Shown piece by piece: positions 18,772 through 28,688 of a DNA stretch of 64,000 nt (position 1 is the stretch's first letter; each line of letters opens with the position of its first letter). The position numbers and the translations under genes were made by a program. This DNA comes from Methylorubrum populi. GTDB lineage: Bacteria; Pseudomonadota; Alphaproteobacteria; Rhizobiales; Beijerinckiaceae. The notes beneath the pieces were generated by a model that searched no databases, had not been told where the DNA came from, and saw nothing but the letters and a program-made list of their open reading frames with translations. The stretch is taken from positions 558,001 to 622,000 of the forward strand of contig JAQIIU010000002.1 in NCBI GenBank assembly GCA_036946625.1, read 5' to 3'.

Positions 18772-19425
18772 TCAGCGCGCGGAGATCGCCTTCACCACCG
18801 CCTGATTCGGCGCGATGTAGCGCTGGAAGTAGGTTTTTCCCCGCGCCTGCGCCTCCTGGATCTGGGCCCGGTCGAGCAGGCCCGCGGCCTGGATCGCGTT
18901 GGCCATGGCGGATTCGTCCATGATCGAGGCGTGGGTGGCCGGGTAGATCCAGGCCATGCCCTCGACCGGATCGCGCGGCACGCCCTTGCCCTCGATGGTG
19001 AGGATGCCGAGTTCGTTGCCGGCCTTGTAGTGGCCGCGCTTGGCCGCCCACTCGTACCAGCGGGCGGCCTGGGTGGGGTCGGGCGCGGTGCCCTGCCCCT
19101 TGCGATAGGCTTGGCCCAAGTTGAAGGCGGCGAGCACGCTGCCGCCCTCCGCCGCCTGCCGGTAGTAGTCGAAGGCGCGGGCCGGATCAGCCGGCACGGC
19201 GCGTCCCTCCGCGTAGGCGACGCCGAGATTGTAGAGCGCCTGCGGGTCGCCCTTCGCCGCGCCCGCCTCGAAGGCGCGCATCGCCGCCGGATAGTCGCCC
19301 CGGGCATAGGCCTTGATGCCCTGCCCGACCTGCGCCGAGGCGGAACTGCCGAACAGGGCGGCGAGGATGCCGAAGATGCCTGCCGATGCCCTCATCCGAC
19401 CCATGCCGCCCCACCCCATGCTCAC
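18772..19425 (-). CDS. secreted Sel1-repeat protein
   Basis: A 217-residue protein with a signal peptide (cleavage expected near SASA-QV, about residue 31) followed by about four Sel1/TPR-like repeats of 36 residues, such as [20 protein letters not shown] and [19 protein letters not shown]. Sel1 repeats form superhelical scaffolds for protein contacts in the periplasm. The start GTG at 19425 overlaps the lysS stop as GTGA, so the two are translationally coupled, although a functional link is not evident. An ATG two codons later would also serve. Confidence 0.85.
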   Translation of the reverse strand: MSMGWGGMGRMRASAGIFGILAALFGSSASAQVGQGIKAYARGDYPAAMRAFEAGAAKGDPQALYNLGVAYAEGRAVPADPARAFDYYRQAAEGGSVLAAFNLGQAYRKGQGTAPDPTQAARWYEWAAKRGHYKAGNELGILTIEGKGVPRDPVEGMAWIYPATHASIMDESAMANAIQAAGLLDRAQIQEAQARGKTYFQRYIAPNQAVVKAISAR

Positions 19426-21125
19426 TCAGCCGCGGCCTTGCGGTCCGTCAGGAAGGCCGCGTGCTCGGCCACCAGCGCGCCGCTCAACGCCTTCTCGATC
19501 AGTGCCCGGGTGCCGGCCACGCCGTAGAGCGCGATGAACGAGCCGAAGCGCGGTCCCTGCGCCTCGCCGAACAGCACGGTGTAGATCGAGGCGAACCACG
19601 TCTTCGACACGCCCGGCCGGCCGTCCGGGCTCTTGGCCTTGCCCGAGAGGTCGGGGAAGTGGCGCCGGCCGACCTCGTAGACCACCGCCTGCAACGCCTC
19701 CGGATCGGTCGAGCCCTCCTGATTCTTCAGCGTGTCGGCGAGGTCGCGCAGGGCCGCGGCCTCCTCCTCGGTCGGGGCGCGGTACTGCTTCTGCGGCCGT
19801 ACGAAGTGGCGATAGTAGGCGAGCGCCCGCGTCACGAGGCCGGCGAGCCGCGGATGCGTGTCCGGCCCGACGCTCGGGGCGTAGCGGCGGATGAAGCCCC
19901 ACAGCACCGCCTCGTCCTCGGCATTGGCCACGGCGACGAGGTTCAGGAGCATGCCGAACGACAGGGTGGTGCCGGCATCGTCGATCGTCTCGACCGCCGG
20001 CGGTGCGCCCGCGTGCAGGTGCCAGACCGGGTTGCCGAGCCGGTGCTTCGCCTCCTGGCCGGCGAAGCGGCCCAGGAAATTGTCGTACTCGTCGACGTGG
20101 CGCGGGATCACGTCGAAGAACAGGCGCTTGGCCTCGCGCGGCTTGTTGTACATGAACAGCGCGAGCGACTCGGGCGTGGCGTAGGTGAGCCACTCGTCGA
20201 TGGTCAGGCCGTTGCCCTTCGACTTCGAGATCTTCTGGCCCTTCTCGTCGAGGAAGAGTTCGTAGTTGAAGCCTTCCGGCGGCTCGGCGCCGAGCGCGCG
20301 GGCGATCTGGCCCGAGAGCTTGACCGAATCGATCAGGTCCTTGCCGGCCATCTCGTAATCGACGCCGAGCGCGACCCAGCGCATCGCCCAGTCGGGCTTC
20401 CATTGCAGCTTGGCGTGGCCGCCGGTCACCGGCGTCTCGTAGGCCTCGCCCGTCGCCGGGTCGCGCCAGACGATGGTGCCGGACGAAGGCCGCACCGCGT
20501 CGATCGCCACCTGCATGACGTGGCCGGTGACGGGGTGGACGGGCAAGAACGGCGAGTAACTCGCCGAGCGCTCGGCCCGCAGCGAGGGCAGCATGATCGC
20601 CATCACCGCATCGTAGCGTTCCAGCACGAGGCGCAACGCGTCGTCGAACACGCCGGAGCGGTAGCATTCGGTGGCCGAGCGGAACTCGTAGTCGAAGCCG
20701 AAGGCGTCGAGGAAGCGGCGCAGCTCCGCGTTGTTGTGGTGGCCGAAGCTCTCATGCGTGCCGAACGGATCGGGCACCTTCGTCAGCGGCAGGTTGAGCG
20801 CGTCGCGCAGTTGCTCGCGGTTCGGCACGTTGTCCGGAACCTTGCGCAGGCCGTCCATGTCGTCCGAGAAGGCGATCAGCCGGGTCGGCACCGCGTCCCT
20901 GGTCAGCACGCGGAAGGCGTGGCGCACCATCGAGGTGCGGGCGACCTCGCCGAAGGTGCCGATATGCGGCAGGCCCGAGGGGCCGTAGCCGGTCTCGAAC
21001 AGCACCTCGCCCTTCGGCTTCCTCTCCAGCCGCGCCACGAGCTTGCGCGCCTCCTCGAACGGCCAGGCGGCGGCGGAGACGGCAGCCTCCAGGATATCGG
21101 GGTCGAGACGAAGGGGCGCGGACAT
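19422..21125 (-). CDS. lysK: lysyl-tRNA synthetase, class I (LysK type)
   Basis: This 567-residue enzyme is the class I, archaeal-type LysRS that alphaproteobacteria use in place of class II LysS. The HIGH-equivalent is in [13 protein letters not shown], the KMSKS loop in [22 protein letters not shown]-terminal all-helical anticodon-binding region fills the last 200 residues. The start is ATG at 21125. It is the upstream partner of the Sel1 gene, overlapping it by four bases. Confidence 0.96.
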   Translation of the reverse strand: MSAPLRLDPDILEAAVSAAAWPFEEARKLVARLERKPKGEVLFETGYGPSGLPHIGTFGEVARTSMVRHAFRVLTRDAVPTRLIAFSDDMDGLRKVPDNVPNREQLRDALNLPLTKVPDPFGTHESFGHHNNAELRRFLDAFGFDYEFRSATECYRSGVFDDALRLVLERYDAVMAIMLPSLRAERSASYSPFLPVHPVTGHVMQVAIDAVRPSSGTIVWRDPATGEAYETPVTGGHAKLQWKPDWAMRWVALGVDYEMAGKDLIDSVKLSGQIARALGAEPPEGFNYELFLDEKGQKISKSKGNGLTIDEWLTYATPESLALFMYNKPREAKRLFFDVIPRHVDEYDNFLGRFAGQEAKHRLGNPVWHLHAGAPPAVETIDDAGTTLSFGMLLNLVAVANAEDEAVLWGFIRRYAPSVGPDTHPRLAGLVTRALAYYRHFVRPQKQYRAPTEEEAAALRDLADTLKNQEGSTDPEALQAVVYEVGRRHFPDLSGKAKSPDGRPGVSKTWFASIYTVLFGEAQGPRFGSFIALYGVAGTRALIEKALSGALVAEHAAFLTDRKAAAE

Positions 21126-21327
21126 CGGACAAGGCTTTTCGGGGTCGAGACGGGCGCCGCGCCGGCCATCCGGGCCGGGGCGCGAGAGCGGGCAACCTAT
21201 GGAGCGGGCGGGCCGGGGTCAACGCGATTGCCCCGGCCCATTGCTGCGAAGGGCTTGTCAGAGACGATCGTCCCCTCCGCCGCCCTCATCCTGAGGGCGA
21301 GGGTTGGATCGAGCGAACTCCGGAAAA

Positions 21328-22257
21328 CTATCCCCGCCCGAGCGCCAAGAGCCATCCCACCGTGGTGGCGGCGGCAGCCAGCGTCGAGACCAGCACGGCG
21401 GCGGCGACGAGGCCCTGCTCGCTCCTGTAGCGCATGGCGAGCAGGTAGGCGTTGATGCCCACCGGCATCGCCGCGAACAGAACGGCGACACCGGCATAGG
21501 CCGGCGGCATGGTGAAGACGTGGAAGGCGAGGAGGTAGACCGCGAGCGGGTGCAGCCCGAGCTTGAGCGCCGCGACCACGCTCGCGCCGGCGAGATCGTG
21601 CAGCACCTTGTAGCGGGTCAGCCCGGCACCCAGCGCGATCAGCGCGCAGGTCGAGGCGGTGCCGCCGAGCGAGTCGACCAGCGCCTTCGGGATGCCGGAG
21701 AGCGAGAGCCCCGTCGCCTTCATCGCCATGCCGACGGCGAGCGCCAGGAAGATCGGGTTCTTGGCGAGCACGAGGCCGAGCGCCTTCAGCCGCTGGCCCA
21801 ACGGGCGACCGCCCTCCGATTCGATCAGGAAGGTCGCCGCACCCATCATCAGCGGCAGGTGGACGGCGAGCAGCATGAACAGCGGGAAGGCACCCGATTC
21901 GCCGTAGGCCTGGAGAATCATCGGCACGCCGACGAAGACCGTGTTCGACTGGCTGGCGGCGAAGCCGTGCAGCACGGCGCCGCGCCGGTCCACGCCCTCG
22001 GTGCGGCGCCCGATCAGCGAACCGGCGGCCCAGGCGACCGCCGCTCCGCCGAAATAGCTGACCCAGTAGCCCCAGGCGATCTCGCCGGTCAGGCCCGGCC
22101 GCGTCAGCGTCGAGACGATCAGCGCCGGCACGGCCAGGGAGAAGACGTATTCCGACAATCCCTCCCCGACCCGCTCGGAGATGATCTTCGCCAGCGAGGC
22201 CAGCCAGCCGACGAGCACGAGGCCGAAGATCGGGATGATCAGGGTGAGCGCCGTCAT
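21328..22257 (-). CDS. AEC-family (auxin efflux carrier-like) transporter
   Basis: A hydrophobic inner-membrane protein of 309 residues with about eight to ten predicted helices in the two-block layout of the AEC/PIN family. The conserved features are LIIPIFGLVLVGWLASL at the start and a second block beginning LAKNPIFLALAVGMAMKATG. Bacterial members move dicarboxylates or other organic anions; the substrate is not evident. It lies between lysK and rpmB on the same strand but with gaps of about 200 and 120 bases, so it is likely transcribed alone. Confidence 0.88.
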   Translation of the reverse strand: MTALTLIIPIFGLVLVGWLASLAKIISERVGEGLSEYVFSLAVPALIVSTLTRPGLTGEIAWGYWVSYFGGAAVAWAAGSLIGRRTEGVDRRGAVLHGFAASQSNTVFVGVPMILQAYGESGAFPLFMLLAVHLPLMMGAATFLIESEGGRPLGQRLKALGLVLAKNPIFLALAVGMAMKATGLSLSGIPKALVDSLGGTASTCALIALGAGLTRYKVLHDLAGASVVAALKLGLHPLAVYLLAFHVFTMPPAYAGVAVLFAAMPVGINAYLLAMRYRSEQGLVAAAVLVSTLAAAATTVGWLLALGRG

Positions 22258-22297
22258 CGGTCGGACATGTCCTGTCGACAGGTGCCTCGTCGAACGG

Positions 22298-22334
22298 AAA
22301 AGGCCACCGGGCGCCCGTGCGCGACCGGTGGCCT
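22298..22334 (-). terminator. rpmB terminator hairpin
   Basis: On the minus strand AGGCCACCGGT pairs with CGGTGGCCT around a GC-rich loop and is followed by TTTTCC. It lies 44 bases after the rpmB stop. Confidence 0.75.
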
Positions 22335-22377
22335 CCCGAATTTTCCGGACGGATCGGGCTGCGACGAGCCCGGGCGC

Positions 22378-22683
22378 TTACGCCGCGGCGGGCGTCGCGG
22401 CCTCGGCGAGCTTCTTCTCGATGTCGCGCTTGAGCAGGCGGGCGGTCTGCGACAGCTCGATCTCGCGGGCCTTGATGAGGAAGGCGTCGAGGCCGCCGCG
22501 GTGCTCGACCGAGCGCAGGGCGTGAGCGGTCACCCGCAGGCGGACGCGGCGGTTGAGGGCCTCCGACTGCAGCGTGACGTTGCAGAGGTTCGGCAGGAAC
22601 CGGCACTTGGTCTTCCGGTTCGAGTGGCTCACGAGGTGACCGACCTGAACGGCCTTGCCCGTGAGTTCGCAGCGACGCGACAT
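22378..22683 (-). CDS. rpmB: 50S ribosomal protein L28
   Basis: A 101-residue ribosomal protein beginning [20 protein letters not shown], with the characteristic [13 protein letters not shown] and [13 protein letters not shown]. The C-terminal tail ([16 protein letters not shown]) is longer than in enteric bacteria, as in other alphaproteobacteria. The ATG at 22683 is chosen because the L28 fold starts there; the frame is open upstream but Arg-rich. A clear terminator follows. Confidence 0.96.
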   Translation of the reverse strand: MSRRCELTGKAVQVGHLVSHSNRKTKCRFLPNLCNVTLQSEALNRRVRLRVTAHALRSVEHRGGLDAFLIKAREIELSQTARLLKRDIEKKLAEAATPAAA

Positions 22684-22868
22684 CGTTACAGTCCTGTCAA
22701 CGTTGGGCCGGGTCTCGGCGCTGAAGCGTTTCGGCAATGCCACACGGCTCTCGCGCCGAGGGCGTCGAACCCTCGCGACAATCGATACCGGCGGAGTCCC
22801 ATGGAAGTGGCGAGCCTATAGGAGAGACCCACCGGATTCGTCAAGGTCGGAGGGCGAAGATCTTCCGC

Positions 22869-23729
22869 TTACCGGATCGCCGTCCGCGCAAGCTGCCGAC
22901 CGGGGGGCTGGTCGAGGGGCTGGCTCGATGCCTGCGCCGTCTTCGGGCCGCTGCGCCGGGCAGCCATGGCGCGCAGTTCCGCCACGTTGGCCGCCGCTTC
23001 CGCCGGACCGAGATCCTGCGTCAGCACGCGCTCGGCCTCGTCGTAGCGGCCTTTCAGGCCGAGCACGAGGGCGAGGTTCTGGCGGACCCGGGCATCGGCC
23101 CCGGGCTGGGCGGCGGCCAGGCGCAGGGTCGTCTCCGCCGCGTCGAGATGGCGGGCGAGCGCGTAGGACAGGCCCAGATTCGACAGGACGCGCGGCTCGT
23201 TCGGGACGATCTTGAGGGCGGCGTCGTAGAGGCCCTGGGCGCGGGCGTGATCGCCGGTCTGGTCGGCCACCATGCCCTGCGCCGAGAGCACGCGCCAATC
23301 GGGCTGGGCCGGGCTGTGGGCGTTCTGGAGAACCTCGTTGGCCTCCTGATAGCGCCCGGCATCGGCGAGGCTCTTGCCGTAGGCCGCGAGCACCGCCTTG
23401 TCCTTCGGATTGCGCAGGGCGACCTGCTGCATCACCGCGGCGGCCTGGGATTTCTGGTCGGTCGCCCGCAGGGCCGCGGCGTAGCGCATGGCGTTGCGCA
23501 CGTCCCCCGGCTCCGACGCGTAGCGCGCGGCCAGGGCATCGATCTCGGCGCGGGCCGAGCGCCCGGGGCGGTCCGCCCCGAGCAGGCCGAGGCCGCCGAT
23601 CGAGCCCGTGGTCTCGGGCGAGCGGCTCTGGCAGCCGGCGAGGCCGAGTCCGATCAGGGCGAGCGCGAGCAGGCGCCGGGTCAGGACTGCGCCGGGCCGG
23701 CTCGGGAGCGCGCCGCAGGTGCCGGTCAT
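22869..23729 (-). CDS. TPR lipoprotein, TadD-like
   Basis: A 286-residue lipoprotein: the signal peptide ends in the lipobox LGLAGC (Cys about residue 33). About five TPR units follow, including VLAAYGKSLADAGRYQEANEV and VLSNLGLSYALARHLDAAE. The layout resembles TadD, the pilotin-like lipoprotein of tight-adherence (Flp pilus) systems, but no tad genes are nearby, so the role is open. The tail is Arg/Gln-rich and probably disordered. Confidence 0.85.
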   Translation of the reverse strand: MTGTCGALPSRPGAVLTRRLLALALIGLGLAGCQSRSPETTGSIGGLGLLGADRPGRSARAEIDALAARYASEPGDVRNAMRYAAALRATDQKSQAAAVMQQVALRNPKDKAVLAAYGKSLADAGRYQEANEVLQNAHSPAQPDWRVLSAQGMVADQTGDHARAQGLYDAALKIVPNEPRVLSNLGLSYALARHLDAAETTLRLAAAQPGADARVRQNLALVLGLKGRYDEAERVLTQDLGPAEAAANVAELRAMAARRSGPKTAQASSQPLDQPPGRQLARTAIR

Positions 23730-23821
23730 CTCGATCGTCTCCGCAAACAGGCGGCGCTTGCGCCGTGCCGATGGCGGGGTGATAGAACGTTAACCCTAAT
23801 GGCCGGTTAAGCTTGTTTTCC

Positions 23822-25231
23822 ATGACGGACACTCGCGTTCAGGAGGAGCCCGCGCTCCTCGATGCCGCTGCCGACGCGGTTTCGATCCGCTGCGTGACGG
23901 CCGAGGATTGGCCGGCCGTCGAGGCGGCGCTGCCGTCGCTTCAGCGCCGCTTCGCCGCCGCCACCGGCTTCGCGCCGCAGGCCGGCAGCGTGGCGCTGCT
24001 GCCGGGCGAGACCGGCGCACTGGGACTGGTCCTGCTCGGCCTCGGCGAGGGGCAGGCGCCGGCCCGCGACCGCTTTCTCGCCGGCAAGCTGCCGGCCGCC
24101 CTCCCCTCCGGCGATTACCGCTTCGAGCCGTCCGACGGCTTCGACGCGGGCGAGGCGGCCCTGGCGTGGCTGCTCGGCAGCTACCGGTTCGAGCGCTACC
24201 GCAAGCCGGGCAAGCCGCGCCCGCGCCTCGTCGCCCCCGAGGGCGTCGATGCGGCGGCGCTCGGGCGGGTCGCGGCGGCGGTCGCATCCGGACGCGACCT
24301 CGTCAACACACCCGCGAACGACCTCGGACCGGCCGAACTCGAAGGGGCCGTCCGGGCCCTCGCCGAGCGGTTCGGCGCGGCGGTCTCCGTCACCCTGGGC
24401 GCGGACCTGGAGAAAGGATTCCCTCTCGTCCACGCCGTCGGCGCCGCCTCGCCCCGGGCGCCGCGGCTCATCGACCTGACCTGGGGCCCGGCCGAGGCGC
24501 CGCGGGTGACGCTCGTCGGCAAGGGCGTCGTGTTCGATACCGGCGGCCTCGACGTCAAGCCCGCCTCCAACATGCTCCTGATGAAGAAGGACATGGGCGG
24601 GGCGGCCGCGGCGCTCGCCGCCGCCGAGATGATCATGGGCGCCGGCTTGGCCGTCCGGCTGCGGCTGATCGTGCCGAGCGTCGAGAACGCGATCGCCGGC
24701 GACGCCTTCCGCCCCGGCGACGTGATCCGCTCCCGCGCCGGCCTCACCGTCGAGATCGGCAACACCGACGCGGAGGGCCGGCTGATCCTCGTCGATGCCC
24801 TGACCCTGGCCGACGCGGACGCACCGGACCTCCTCATCGATTTCGCGACGCTGACCGGAGCCGCCCGCGTCGCGCTCGGTCCCGACCTGCCGGCTTTCTT
24901 CACCGAGGACGCGGCGCTGGCGCAGGCGGTGGCGGCGGCGGGCGAGCGCGTCAACGATCCGGTCTGGCGCCTTCCGCTGCACGCCCCCTACGCGAGCCTG
25001 CTCGATTCGAAGGTCGCCGACCTCAACAACGCGCCCGGCGGCCCCTTCGCCGGAGCGATCACCGCCGCCCTGTTCCTGCGCCGCTTCGCCCCCCGGACCC
25101 GGGCGCACGTGCATTTCGATCTCTTCGGCTGGAACCCCGCGACCAAGCCCGGCCGCCCGGAAGGCGGCGAGGTCCAGACCGCCCGCCTCGCCTTCGCGCT
25201 GGTGTCCGAGCGACACGCCCGCAGGGGCTGA
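23822..25231 (+). CDS. M17 leucyl aminopeptidase family protein
   Basis: A cytosolic two-metal aminopeptidase of 469 residues. The metal and active-site stretches VGKGVVFDTGGLDVKPASNM and KKDMGGAAAAL and the family signature NTDAEGRLILVDAL are intact. The N-terminal 160 residues are less conserved, as is normal for M17. It removes N-terminal residues from peptides during protein turnover. The start is ATG at 23822 (MTDTRVQEE); an ATG three codons earlier in the same frame has a poorer context. Confidence 0.93.
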   Translation: MTDTRVQEEPALLDAAADAVSIRCVTAEDWPAVEAALPSLQRRFAAATGFAPQAGSVALLPGETGALGLVLLGLGEGQAPARDRFLAGKLPAALPSGDYRFEPSDGFDAGEAALAWLLGSYRFERYRKPGKPRPRLVAPEGVDAAALGRVAAAVASGRDLVNTPANDLGPAELEGAVRALAERFGAAVSVTLGADLEKGFPLVHAVGAASPRAPRLIDLTWGPAEAPRVTLVGKGVVFDTGGLDVKPASNMLLMKKDMGGAAAALAAAEMIMGAGLAVRLRLIVPSVENAIAGDAFRPGDVIRSRAGLTVEIGNTDAEGRLILVDALTLADADAPDLLIDFATLTGAARVALGPDLPAFFTEDAALAQAVAAAGERVNDPVWRLPLHAPYASLLDSKVADLNNAPGGPFAGAITAALFLRRFAPRTRAHVHFDLFGWNPATKPGRPEGGEVQTARLAFALVSERHARRG

Positions 25232-25333
25232 CGGCACCGAGCTCGCCCCGCCGTCGAGGCGAGGTGTGGCCGGCGTTGCCGGCAGGCAGGGTTTCGGTGA
25301 CGTGACGGCCTCATTCTGCACTCGGCGCGGTGC

Positions 25334-25415
25334 TGGATTGCTTCGGCTTCGCCTCGCAATGACGGAGGAACAGACCCGCACCGTCATTGCGAGCCGTCAG
25401 GCGAAGCCATCCAGG
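25334..25415. repeat. 82-bp inverted REP pair
   Basis: GGATTGCTTCGGCTTCGCCTC faces GTCATTGCGAGCCGTCAGGC. The remainder of the gap 25232-25485 shows no gene. Confidence 0.75.
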
Positions 25416-25485
25416 ACCGCAACGGTTTCGGTTTCGCGCACCCGCATCGGTGGGATAACCCGAAAACCGGATCGATCGGTGAGAC

Positions 25486-25734
25486 TCAGCGTCCGCGGGC
25501 CGATTTCGAGGGGTCCGGCAGCCGGTGCTCCTGCATCCGCGCCACGCTCGGCGGCAGGCCCTCCTCCGGTCTCGCCGAGCCGGTGAGGCCAGGCCCGGTT
25601 TCCGAAGGTGCATCGCGACCGCGCTCGAACGCCCAGCCCGCATTCACGCCAGCGTAGAAGCCGGTGAAGTCCTCTGCCGCAGCCGGAATCGCCATCGACA
25701 GGAGCAGGCCGACCGCGCTCGCCATCCGCCGCAT
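25486..25734 (-). CDS. small secreted protein, possible outer-membrane protein fragment
   Basis: The 82-residue product starts at ATG 25734 with AAGGGG upstream. It has a clear signal peptide (MRRMASAVGLLLSMAIPAAA), then EDFTGFYAGVNAGWAFERG, which is how many alphaproteobacterial porin-like beta-barrels begin after cleavage. The remaining 40 residues are Pro/Ser/Arg-rich with no barrel. It may be a genuine small envelope protein or the truncated head of a larger one; a REP pair follows its 3' end. Confidence 0.65.
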   Translation of the reverse strand: MRRMASAVGLLLSMAIPAAAEDFTGFYAGVNAGWAFERGRDAPSETGPGLTGSARPEEGLPPSVARMQEHRLPDPSKSARGR

Positions 25735-25772
25735 CGCATCCCCTTCGCCATCGAAGCCTGCCACGACCGGGC

Positions 25773-25803
25773 CAAAAGAAAACGGCGGCCCCGAGGCCGC
25801 CGC
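25773..25803 (-). terminator. cold-shock gene terminator
   Basis: On the minus strand GCGGCGGCC, a short loop and GGCCGCCGT are followed by TTTCTTTT, about 24 bases after the cold-shock gene stop. Confidence 0.8.
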
Positions 25804-25826
25804 TTCCGTCGTCCGGGATACGTCGA

Positions 25827-26630
25827 TCAGTAATCGACGCTGATGCTCTGTGCCTCGCGGCCCTTCTGGCCCTCGACCACGCCGAGGGTGACCTGCTGGC
25901 CCTCGGCGAGGGAGTCGAGGCCGGCGCGCGACAGGGCGGAGCGGTGCACGAACACGTCCTTGCCGCCGTCGTTGACCGAGACGAAGCCGAAGCCCTTGGC
26001 CGGATCGTACCACTTCACGGTGCCGGTCATCTCGACCGACGGGCCGGACGCGAAGCGTCCGCCGCCGCCACCGCCGCCACCGAAGCGGTCACGGCCGCCG
26101 CCGAAGCGGTCGCCACCACCGAACCGGTCGCCGCCGCCGCCGCCGAAGCGGGGGCCCGCCTCGCGCCGCGGCGGAGCCGCCTCGGCCGTGGAGGTGTCGA
26201 CGCTGTTCACGGCCGTGACCTGCGGGCCCTTCTGGCCCTGAGCGGTCTGGACCGTCAGGCGGGTGCCGGGCAGGAGGTCGTCGTGACCGGCGGCCTCGAC
26301 CGCGCGGATGTGGAGGAAGGCATCGCCGGAGCCGTCGCCGAGCTCCACGAAGCCGAAGCCCTTCTCCTTGTTGAACCACTTCACCGTGGCGTCCCGCTCC
26401 GGGCCCGTCGGGGCCGCCGGCGCGCCGCGGGCCGGACCGCGGTCGAAACCGCCGCCGCCACCGAAACCGCCGCCACCACCGCCGAAGCGGTTGCCGCCGC
26501 CGCCGAAGCGGTCACCGCCGCCACCGTATCCACCGCTGTTCGGGGGCAGTTCGTCCGGCCACCGCGGCTCGGCACCACCCTCGTCGAAGCCGCGCTTCTG
26601 CGGCCCCCTGAAATCACGACCACGTCCCAT
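25827..26630 (-). CDS. double cold-shock domain protein with Gly-rich linkers
   Basis: The 267-residue protein holds two cold-shock domains: one at about 80-145 (ATVKWFNKEKGFGFVELGDG) and one at about 200-267 (GTVKWYDPAKGFGFVSVNDG), each with the RNP1-type KGFGFV. Before and between them are low-complexity stretches of GGGDRFGGG repeats. The domains bind single-stranded RNA or DNA; Gly/Arg/Phe-rich linkers often add weak RNA binding or condensation. The start is ATG at 26630 (MGRGRDFRG). A 362-bp divergent gap lies upstream and a strong terminator downstream. Confidence 0.92.
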   Translation of the reverse strand: MGRGRDFRGPQKRGFDEGGAEPRWPDELPPNSGGYGGGGDRFGGGGNRFGGGGGGFGGGGGFDRGPARGAPAAPTGPERDATVKWFNKEKGFGFVELGDGSGDAFLHIRAVEAAGHDDLLPGTRLTVQTAQGQKGPQVTAVNSVDTSTAEAAPPRREAGPRFGGGGGDRFGGGDRFGGGRDRFGGGGGGGGRFASGPSVEMTGTVKWYDPAKGFGFVSVNDGGKDVFVHRSALSRAGLDSLAEGQQVTLGVVEGQKGREAQSISVDY

Positions 26631-26992
26631 TGAAAGCTCGCAAAAACCGTCCGCCCGCCAAGTTCTCGAATACCGCGTGCGCGCTATCTCGAGACAGCCC
26701 ACGCCCCGCACTATCATCCCCCCGGCTGCGGCCACCGGGAGCAATGCCTCAGGTCTGACGCAATCCCGTCCATACCGCAAGGATCTTCTAACCGATCCGT
26801 GCTTCGGGCTCCGCATTTTCGCGGTGAAACTGCGATAAGTCCCCCCTTTGGGCCGTGCGAGAGCGGCGAATCCGGATTGTCCGCAAGCTTGACGGGCGCG
26901 TTCGATTCTCCGCGAAGGATTCCGGGGCGGCGGCAGCGCCTTAGGAAAGCGCAAACCGGCGCGTGCCTAGGATGGGATCCGAAGCGCTGCCG
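26631..26992. other. divergent intergenic region, no gene seen
   Basis: The gap separates the cold-shock gene (minus) from the response regulator (plus). It must carry both promoters and probably a long cold-shock leader. I see no convincing small gene, RNA or repeat in it. Confidence 0.5.
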
Positions 26993-27469
26993 ATGATCGC
27001 AACCCCGACCTTCCCGGATCTCTCCGCCCTCGTCGTGGACGAGAGCCTCTACATTCGCCGCATCGTGCGCGACATGCTGATGCGCGTCGGCATCAAGCGC
27101 GTGCTGGAGGCGCCCGACGGCGCGGAAGCGCTCGGCGTGCTGGCCGAGAGCAAGCCGGACCTCACCATCATCGATTGGGATCTGGCGATCCTGTCGGGGG
27201 AGGAGTTCATCCGGCTGGCCCGCACGCCGGCCACCTCGCCCTCGCCGACGGTGCCGATCATCCTGATGCTGGCCCAGCCGCGCCGCAACGTCGTCGACCG
27301 GGCGATCGCGCTCGGCGTCAACGAGATCATCGCCAAGCCGTTCTCGCCCAAGACCCTGTGGTCGCGGCTCGACGAGGTGATCAACCGGCCGCGGCCGTTC
27401 TCGCAGGTGAAGAGCCTGCTGCGCCCGTTGCCCCGCGCCAGCGGTCTCGCGAAGATGGGGCTCGGCTGA
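26993..27469 (+). CDS. single-domain response regulator
   Basis: A 158-residue receiver domain without an output domain. The acidic pair is in LVVDESLYIRR, the phosphoacceptor Asp is probably D61 in LTIIDWDLAILSG, and the conserved Lys is in EIIAKPFSP. A basic 25-residue tail follows. Such stand-alone receivers act through protein contacts in a phosphorelay. No histidine kinase is adjacent. The start MIATPTFPDL at 26993 is preferred over an ATG ten codons upstream because the domain begins just after it. Confidence 0.9.
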   Translation: MIATPTFPDLSALVVDESLYIRRIVRDMLMRVGIKRVLEAPDGAEALGVLAESKPDLTIIDWDLAILSGEEFIRLARTPATSPSPTVPIILMLAQPRRNVVDRAIALGVNEIIAKPFSPKTLWSRLDEVINRPRPFSQVKSLLRPLPRASGLAKMGLG

Positions 27470-27501
27470 GCGGAGCGCGAATTCCTCGACCCGCACGAAG
27501 C

Positions 27502-28449
27502 TCAGGCACGGGGCAGGCGCGGCCGATGAACCCGACCGAAGCGGTCGGCCGGCGGCGTCTCGATGTCGAAGCCCGACAACGCACCGATGCCGCCCGCCTC
27601 GTCGAGGCCGCGCTCGGTCACGCCGATGCGGTAGGCGTTCTCACCCGGGACGATGGTGTAGAGGTAGTAGGAGGCGCGCCGGTTGGTGAGCAGGGTGCGC
27701 GCCGAGGCCGAGGGCGCGCCCACCACCGGCACCCGCCGACCCTCCGGCCCGGCGATATGGGCGACCGTGCCGACATGATTGTGCCCGTGCAGGATCAGGT
27801 CGGCACCGGCCCGGCCGATCATCGCCGCGAAATCGGCCGCGTCCTTCAGTTCCCGCCCGGAAGCCGCGCCGCCGGGATGGGGCGGGTGGTGGATCATCAC
27901 CACGCGGCAGGGGCGTTCCGGCATCCCGGCGAGATCCCGCAGCAGGCGCTCGGCCGCGGCGATCTGAACCGGGCCGAGCCGCCCGCTCGCCACGAACGGC
28001 TTGGTCGGGATCGCCGAGGACAGCCCGATCAGGGCGAGCGGCCCGCGCCGGCGCAGATAGGGGAAGGTGCGGGCCTGCCCGTCGTCGGCCGCGGTCCACT
28101 CGCCGCAGGCCGTGAGCAGACCCTCCAGCGAGCCGCGGACATAGGCGTCATGGTTGCCCGGCACGAAGCTGACCCGCTCCGCCGGGCCCAGGGCTTCCAG
28201 GAAGAGGCGGGCGGTCGCCCACTCGTCCGGCAGGCCGAGATTGCACAGGTCGCCGGTGCAGGCGACGTGATCGGCCCCCTGGCCGTGCAGATCGGCGACG
28301 AGGGCGCCGAGGAGGTCCATGTCGTGGTGGCGCCCGCGGCCCCGGCGCCAGTTGACGTAGCCGGTCGCCCGCTTGCTGAGGAGCTGGCGCAGGCGAGGCC
28401 GCGGCAGCGGCCCGATATGCGGGTCGGTGAGGTGAGCGAGGCGGAACAT
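27502..28449 (-). CDS. metallophosphoesterase
   Basis: A calcineurin-like phosphoesterase of 315 residues. Metal ligands are visible in order: HLTDPHIG, TGDLCN, PGNHDAY, IHHPPH and HGHNHVG. Such enzymes hydrolyse phosphodiesters or nucleotides, including cyclic AMP in the CpdA-like branch, but no feature fixes the substrate. The start is ATG at 28449 (MFRLAHLTDPHIG); an ATG three codons earlier is less likely. It is convergent with the response regulator, 32 bp away. Confidence 0.9.
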   Translation of the reverse strand: MFRLAHLTDPHIGPLPRPRLRQLLSKRATGYVNWRRGRGRHHDMDLLGALVADLHGQGADHVACTGDLCNLGLPDEWATARLFLEALGPAERVSFVPGNHDAYVRGSLEGLLTACGEWTAADDGQARTFPYLRRRGPLALIGLSSAIPTKPFVASGRLGPVQIAAAERLLRDLAGMPERPCRVVMIHHPPHPGGAASGRELKDAADFAAMIGRAGADLILHGHNHVGTVAHIAGPEGRRVPVVGAPSASARTLLTNRRASYYLYTIVPGENAYRIGVTERGLDEAGGIGALSGFDIETPPADRFGRVHRPRLPRA

Positions 28450-28688
28450 GGGGGCCACCGCATCGCGGCAACGCGCGTCCGCGTCAACATTCGGTCACCC
28501 TGCCGCAGCGATGTGGGTGACCGGCCGCGCCGAACATGTCATAACTTAAGTTAAGCTGAGACGTCGGGTCCGTTGCCCGGCCGCAGGGCCGGGGCTAGAC
28601 AGCCGCCGTCCGACCGACCCGCGCCGCATCGGCGCGGAGAACGGCCGGCCTCGGGCAACCAGTGAAGCGGGGCAGAGCGGTCCGACCC

